Positions 33,616 to 37,434 of a DNA stretch of 37,434 bases are shown here, one piece after another. Numbering within the stretch: position 1 is the stretch's first letter; each line of letters starts with the position of its first letter. The notes beneath the pieces are model-generated. The model ran no database searches, was not told the origin of the DNA, and saw nothing but the letters and a program-made list of their open reading frames with translations. The stretch lies in NCBI GenBank assembly GCA_019351975.1, contig JABBOG010000038.1, positions 1 through 37,434 on the forward strand, in the 5' to 3' direction. The translations under genes were made by a program, and so were the position numbers. Origin of the DNA: Acidobacteriota bacterium. Its GTDB lineage: Bacteria > Acidobacteriota > Terriglobia > Terriglobales > Acidobacteriaceae.

Positions 33616-34731
33616 TTACTGCGGAACGCCTGGGTAGCCCTGCCAGAGATACTCGAGCGCCTCGGGCAGCGTCTGTTCTTTCACTGCGCGGTCCACGTGA
33701 CCGGCGTTGCGGGCGAAGATGAACTGGTAGTGGTAGCCCTTGGCGGCGAGTACCTTGGCCATATCCTCGTTGGCGACGACCCAATCGTGCATGTTGTCGC
33801 GCATGACGTTGGGATTGTAGAGGTCATGATCGCCGACCTCCATCCAGATGCGGAGGGGTTTGCGCGCGCTGTTCGGGATGAGGCTTTCGTGCAGACCGAA
33901 GGCGCCGTGGGGGGTCTTCGGGTTGGGGGGCCACTGCTGGTTGACGTAGGTTCCGGAGTAGGTGAGGACGCGGTGGTAGAGTTCGGGGTGATACCAGGCC
34001 ATGATGAACGCAGCGGAGCCTCCTGAGCTGCCGCCCATCGTGGCGCGGCCGTCGGGATCCTTTGTGAGCTTGACGTGAGCCTTGGCTTCGACGAGCGGAA
34101 GAACTTCGTCCTCGACGAACTCGGCGTAGCGGCCGGACATGGTGTCGTATTCGAGGCCGCGCTCGCTGCCCTGGGCGTCGCCGCTGCCGTTGCCGATGGA
34201 GATGGCGATGATGGCGGGAAGGCGGTGCTCGGCGATGAGGTTGTCGAGCGCGGTGAAGAGACCCCGGTCGGGGCCGTCGGCACCGACGATGAACGGCGCT
34301 GCTGTGCCTGGAGTGTATTGCCTGGGGACGTAGACGGCGACGTGGCGGGTGTAGGGCGCGGGGTGGCTGGTGGTGACGTTGAGCTTGGCGGGATCGGCGG
34401 GGTCGGGCGTGCCGAAGCTGCCGGGATCGCGGGCGATGCCTGGGTAGAGCTTGCTGTCGGTGGAGCTCATGGTGAACTCGATGATGGTGCCCTGCGGAAC
34501 GCCGGGCTGTGGTTTCATCTCTGATGCTGCGGGGTGGTTGGGACCGATGATGAAGTTGCCGTCGGCGGTGGGTGATGGGAGGGTGCCGTCGGGGAGTTCC
34601 GTGGCATTGACGTAGCCGGGGGCGTGGGGATCGCGCGTGGGTGGAGCGGTGTGTGCGGCGGATTGGGACAGGAGCGATGTAGTGACTAAGAGAAGCGGCA
34701 GGAGAGAAGCGGCGGTGAGGCGGTGGGACAT
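33616..34731 (-). CDS. Secreted esterase of the esterase D / enterochelin esterase type
   Basis: A 371-residue exported alpha/beta hydrolase. A signal peptide (MSHRLTAASLLPLLLVTTSLLSQSAA) is followed by an N-terminal beta region (about 30-150). The catalytic domain is of the putative esterase (PF00756-like) type: YTRHVAVYVPRQYTPG, PAIIAISIGNGSG, RGLEYDTMSGRYAEFVEDEVLP and the nucleophile elbow GGSSGGSAAF. The acid is probably in VGDHDLYNP and the His in FARNAGHVDRAV. Relatives include ferric enterobactin esterases and feruloyl/acetyl xylan esterases; the substrate is not clear. TGGAG 7 nt upstream supports the ATG; the longer frame to 34959 overlaps cdd. It is divergent from cdd. Confidence 0.88.
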   Translation of the reverse strand: MSHRLTAASLLPLLLVTTSLLSQSAAHTAPPTRDPHAPGYVNATELPDGTLPSPTADGNFIIGPNHPAASEMKPQPGVPQGTIIEFTMSSTDSKLYPGIARDPGSFGTPDPADPAKLNVTTSHPAPYTRHVAVYVPRQYTPGTAAPFIVGADGPDRGLFTALDNLIAEHRLPAIIAISIGNGSGDAQGSERGLEYDTMSGRYAEFVEDEVLPLVEAKAHVKLTKDPDGRATMGGSSGGSAAFIMAWYHPELYHRVLTYSGTYVNQQWPPNPKTPHGAFGLHESLIPNSARKPLRIWMEVGDHDLYNPNVMRDNMHDWVVANEDMAKVLAAKGYHYQFIFARNAGHVDRAVKEQTLPEALEYLWQGYPGVPQ

Positions 34732-34834
34732 GCGGAACTCCAGAGGCGCGATTTGCTTGCGATAGGATGGCTGAGACGCCAGGTTGCAGCGACGTACGAT
34801 GAGCATACAGAAAAACAGCGAGGTGGTTGAGCCG

Positions 34835-35236
34835 ATGGAGAAGGACAGATTGCGGGCTGCGGCGATGGCTGCGGCGGAGCATGCGTATGCGCCGTACAGC
34901 CGTTTCAGGGTGGGAGCGGCGCTGCTGCTGGAGGATGGGTCGGTCGTAACGGGATGCAATGTGGAGAACTGCTCCTATCGGCTGACGAGTTGCGCGGAGC
35001 AGGGAGCGATTGCACGGGCGGTGGCGGAGTTTGGGCCGAAGATTCGGGTGCGCGCTGTGGCTGTGGCGAATTTGAATGATGCGGCGTCGATGCCGTGCGG
35101 AGCCTGCCGACAGACTCTCGCGGAGTTTGGCGAGGATGGGATGGTGGTGCTGTATCCGGGCGAAGGCGGAGCGATGGAGGAAACGACGCTGGGAGCGTTG
35201 CTGCCGCACGCGTTTCGCGCTGAGTACATTGGCTAA
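34835..35236 (+). CDS. cdd: Cytidine deaminase
   Basis: A 133-residue homotetrameric-type cytidine deaminase of pyrimidine salvage. The N-terminus has AYAPYSRFRVGAALL. The catalytic zinc site is TSCAEQGAI (Cys ligand and the proton-shuttling Glu, near residues 51-54) with PCGACRQTLAEF (two Cys, near 87-91). GAGGTGG lies 8 nt before the ATG at 34835 and gives the usual length; ATG 34799 and TTG 34784 are alternative longer starts. deoA follows 35 bp downstream, an operon commonly seen for nucleoside catabolism. Confidence 0.96.
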   Translation: MEKDRLRAAAMAAAEHAYAPYSRFRVGAALLLEDGSVVTGCNVENCSYRLTSCAEQGAIARAVAEFGPKIRVRAVAVANLNDAASMPCGACRQTLAEFGEDGMVVLYPGEGGAMEETTLGALLPHAFRAEYIG

Positions 35237-35271
35237 GGAGTTGGGATCGAGGATTCGGGGAGGTGGTTGAG

Positions 35272-36672
35272 ATGCATGCAATGGATTTGTTGTTGAAGAA
35301 GCGCGATGGTGGGGAGTTGTCGACGGCGGAGATCGAGTTTTTTGTGCGCGCAGTGGTGCGCAATGGGGAGGCGAAGCTGGGCCATCCTGCGGGTGACGTC
35401 GACGGTGCAGGCGAGACGATTACGGATGCGCAGATGGGCGCGTTTCTGATGGCGGTGTTCCAGCGCGGGCTGTCACTGCGAGAGCTGGGAGATTTGACGC
35501 GGGCGATGCGGTTTTCGGGGGAGACGTTCGATGGTGTGGCCGAAGGCTTTGGGGCGATGAAGCCGTTGATGGTGGACAAACACTCGACCGGCGGGGTGGG
35601 CGATAAGAGCTCGCTGCTGATTGCGCCGATTGTAGCGGCTGCGGGAATGGTGGGTGAGCCGCGGATTGCGGTGCCGATGATCAGCGGGCGGAGCCTTGGG
35701 CATACGGGCGGAACGCTGGACAAGCTGGAGACGATTCCGGGGTTCGACTCGCAGCTTTCGATGCAGCGGATGGGTGAGGTGCTGCGGGAGTGCCATGCGG
35801 TGCTGGTCGGGCAGACTCCCAGGCTCGTGCCGGCGGACCGCATCCTGTATGGGATGCGCGATCACACGGGGACGGTGGAGTCGCCGTTTTTGATCTGCGC
35901 GAGCATTATGAGCAAGAAGCTGGCGGAGAGCCTGGATGGGCTGGTGCTGGATGTGAAGGTGGGGTCGGGCGCGTTCATGCCGACGTATGAGCAGTCAAGG
36001 TTTCTGGCTGAGCTGATGGTGTCGACCGGCGAGGGCGCGGGGACGAAGACTGTGGCGCTTTTGACGTCGATGGATGAGCCGATGGGGAGGTTTTCGGGCA
36101 ACTGGGTGGAGGTTTGGGAGTGCGTGGAGATTCTGAAGGGGGTGCGGCATCCGATGTCGGCGGACCTGGTTGAGCTGGCGTTGATGCTAAGTGGATGGAT
36201 GCTGCACGTAGGCGGGAAGGCGGGGTCGCCGGAGGAGGGAGCGGCGATGGCGGATGAGATGCTGCGATCGGGTGCGGCGTATGCGGCGTGGCTAAGGATT
36301 GTGGCGGCGCAGGGGGGAGATGTTCGCGTGTTCGAGGATCCGGCGGGGTTTCAAAGGCCGAAGGCGACACGCGTGCTGCGGGCGGCGCGTGCGGGATATC
36401 TGGCGGGGATGGATTGCAAGGAGGTGGGTTGGGCTGTGCAGCGCCTGGGCGCGGGGAGGGCGCGACCGGGAGATCCGGTGAGCGCGCATGCCGGCATTGA
36501 GAGCCATGCGAAGGTAGGAGATTGGATCGAGGCGGGAGGGGCGATCTTTACGCTGTTCAGCGAGGACGAGGCGTTGCTGGCTGAGCCGTACCGGATGCTG
36601 GAGGCGACAGTGAGGCTGGAGGACGCGCCTCCGGAGCGGCAATCGCTGGTGCGCGAGGTGGTACGAGGCTGA
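35272..36672 (+). CDS. deoA: Thymidine / pyrimidine-nucleoside phosphorylase
   Basis: A 466-residue enzyme that phosphorolyses thymidine, deoxyuridine or uridine. The phosphate-binding region VDKHSTGGVGDKSSLLIAPI (near 100-120) and the signature SGRSLGHTGGTLDKLE (near 140-155) are diagnostic. Helical N-terminal (MGAFLMAVFQRGL, TRAM) and C-terminal (GDPVSAHAGIESHAKVGDWI) domains complete the family. GGGAGG precedes the ATG at 35272 by 9 nt; a GTG at 35263 would add three residues. It is probably co-transcribed with cdd. The coding strand is G-rich, consistent with the local base skew. Confidence 0.95.
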   Translation: MHAMDLLLKKRDGGELSTAEIEFFVRAVVRNGEAKLGHPAGDVDGAGETITDAQMGAFLMAVFQRGLSLRELGDLTRAMRFSGETFDGVAEGFGAMKPLMVDKHSTGGVGDKSSLLIAPIVAAAGMVGEPRIAVPMISGRSLGHTGGTLDKLETIPGFDSQLSMQRMGEVLRECHAVLVGQTPRLVPADRILYGMRDHTGTVESPFLICASIMSKKLAESLDGLVLDVKVGSGAFMPTYEQSRFLAELMVSTGEGAGTKTVALLTSMDEPMGRFSGNWVEVWECVEILKGVRHPMSADLVELALMLSGWMLHVGGKAGSPEEGAAMADEMLRSGAAYAAWLRIVAAQGGDVRVFEDPAGFQRPKATRVLRAARAGYLAGMDCKEVGWAVQRLGAGRARPGDPVSAHAGIESHAKVGDWIEAGGAIFTLFSEDEALLAEPYRMLEATVRLEDAPPERQSLVREVVRG

Positions 36673-36714
36673 TGTCGACTGCCAGCGCGGTGGGCTGCGC
36701 TGACAGTGCAGGAG

Positions 36715-37137
36715 TTAAGCCTTTGCTGCCTTGTTTTGCATATAGTGCTGGACGGACTTTTCCCAGTCAAGCGAGGTACCGGCGTAGGGGGAACCCTGGC
36801 GGCGTGCGGTGCGATTCTCTGTAGGAATGAATGGGGTTGCGGCGGGCTCAGGCGTGAGCTCCGGCTTGGCCTCGACGGGTGCAGGGACGCCTTCGGGGCG
36901 GAAGGAGCGGGGGAGTTCGCTCTCCTTGTACTCGACGCCTTCGGCTGCGAGGCGCTTGGCGGTGACGACGAGGGGATCGCGCTTGAGATTGAGCTTGCGC
37001 TCGGCGGCGGTGCGAGCGGCTTCGGTTTCGAAGACGTCGTACTTTTGGAGGTGGGCTAAGCGCCGGTCGAAGAGATCGATCTCTGCGTGAACGCTTTTGA
37101 GGTGATACTTGCTTTCGGTGCTGGGAGAGTTCGACAT
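36715..37137 (-). CDS. Conserved hypothetical protein
   Basis: A 140-residue soluble protein with no signal or membrane segment. It is rich in charged residues: HLKSVHAEIDLFDRRLAHLQ suggests a helical N-terminus, then AARTAAERKLNLKRDPLVVTAK and a Pro-rich middle (PRSFRPEGVPAPVEAKPEL). The end carries SLDWEKSVQHYMQNK. I recognise no domain. GGAG 6 nt upstream of the ATG supports this start; the longer frame to 37299 overlaps the cold-shock terminator. It is convergent with deoA, separated by 42 bp, and lies downstream of the cold-shock gene and its terminator. Confidence 0.7.
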   Translation of the reverse strand: MSNSPSTESKYHLKSVHAEIDLFDRRLAHLQKYDVFETEAARTAAERKLNLKRDPLVVTAKRLAAEGVEYKESELPRSFRPEGVPAPVEAKPELTPEPAATPFIPTENRTARRQGSPYAGTSLDWEKSVQHYMQNKAAKA

Positions 37138-37272
37138 GGGTGCTCCAAGGCGTTCGAGTGCATATGGAATTGCCACCGGGTACGTGCGAAGCCCGGCAGG
37201 TCTATTGTTGATAAAGGATTTGATGCACGTTGCAGCGGGCGAGATGGACGGGGCGGGCTGGAGGGAGCCACG

Positions 37273-37311
37273 CAAAAAAGCGAAGGGGTGGTTCGTCAAG
37301 AACCACCCCTT
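37273..37311 (-). terminator. Rho-independent terminator of the cold-shock gene
   Basis: A perfect 12-bp stem AAGGGGTGGTTC (37283-37294) / GAACCACCCCTT (37300-37311) with a 5-nt loop is followed on the minus strand by CGCTTTTTTGCG. The T-run is at 37279-37274. Confidence 0.9.
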
Positions 37312-37329
37312 GAAACGCTTGTAACGCTA

Positions 37330-37434
37330 TTACAGAGCCTGTACGTTCTCAGCCTGCCAGCCCTTGGGGCCTTTGACTACGTTGAACTGAACGCGCTGGC
37401 CTTCCTGAAGCGAACGGAAGCCGTTGCTCTGGAT
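37330..37434 (-). CDS. Cold-shock protein (CspA family), C-terminal 34 residues
   Basis: The window edge cuts this gene. On the minus strand the frame from 37434 reads IQSNGFRSLQEGQRVQF, then NVVKGPKGWQAENVQAL before a TAA at 37332-37330. The sequence G-F-R-S-L-x-E-G-Q-x-V-x-F and K-G-P-K-G-x-Q-A-x-N-V is the C-terminal half of the OB-fold cold-shock domain. It follows where the RNP1/RNP2 RNA-binding motifs would stand, and those are outside the window. The protein is an RNA chaperone or constitutive CspA homologue. A strong terminator lies 20-60 bp downstream. Confidence 0.95.
   Translation of the reverse strand: MQSNGFRSLQEGQRVQFNVVKGPKGWQAENVQAL

Overview
The window is GC-rich, densely coding bacterial DNA with no gap above about 240 bp between genes. 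The gene set fits an Acidobacteriota chromosome of the Acidobacteriaceae/Terriglobales type: an HspR-type repressor, an HpnI-like hopanoid glycosyltransferase, a KimA-like APC permease, a c-type cytochrome fused to squalene-cyclase repeats, many small secreted proteins, and dispersed short repeats of the CATCCTGAGCGAAGCGA and ATTCCCGAAGGGAAT type. This assignment is inference from gene content and repeat style. The window looks like ordinary chromosomal backbone with accessory secreted proteins. There is no CRISPR array, insertion sequence or prophage.

Layout. 1-6.3 kb: the 5' part of a tRNA-Gln(CUG) at the edge, a GNAT acetyltransferase, an FtsX-type permease and its ATPase (YbbP/YbbA), and a divergent TesA-like lipoprotein esterase, followed by TruB. 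6.4-11.6 kb: a DinB-like protein, a secreted Ig/LamG-like protein, and a leftward pterin group (glycosyltransferase, two overlapping 6-pyruvoyl/6-carboxy-tetrahydropterin synthase paralogues, FolE). 11.6-14.9 kb, rightward: a thioredoxin-like lipoprotein, a small HMA-like protein, tRNA-Arg(ACG), FeoA and FeoB. 14.9-20.1 kb: NAD kinase, a small secreted protein, a frameshifted cytochrome/squalene-cyclase-repeat gene, TlyA carrying an in-frame repeat insertion, and a Tat-type hydroxypyruvate-isomerase-like protein. 20-25.8 kb, leftward: UvrA, a CPBP protease, a zinc-ribbon protein, MtnA and a small membrane protein. 25.9-32.3 kb: a cysteine desulfurase, then leftward a collagen-like secreted protein, HspR, HpnI, the KimA-like permease and a secreted protein of unknown function. 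32.5-37.4 kb: a membrane-anchored SDR, a secreted esterase, the Cdd-DeoA pyrimidine salvage pair, a conserved hypothetical, and the C-terminus of a cold-shock protein with a clear terminator.

Functional links. YbbA/YbbP with TesA keep the arrangement known from E. coli. FeoA/FeoB form a ferrous iron uptake unit. Cdd/DeoA salvage pyrimidine nucleosides. FolE plus the two PTPS paralogues form a GTP-to-tetrahydropterin module. UvrA to MtnA look like one leftward transcription unit.

Regulation and architecture. Several rightward genes (tesA, the cysteine desulfurase, the SDR) have a TACAAT box exactly 6 nt before the start codon. That is the geometry of leaderless transcripts. The + strand also appears to switch between C-rich and G-rich segments irrespective of gene direction, with changes near 14.8, 20 and 33 kb. 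No unmistakably new multi-gene system is present. The best leads are the tandem PTPS pair, the leaderless promoters, the cytochrome/cyclase-repeat gene and the collagen-like protein with a sorting-like tail.
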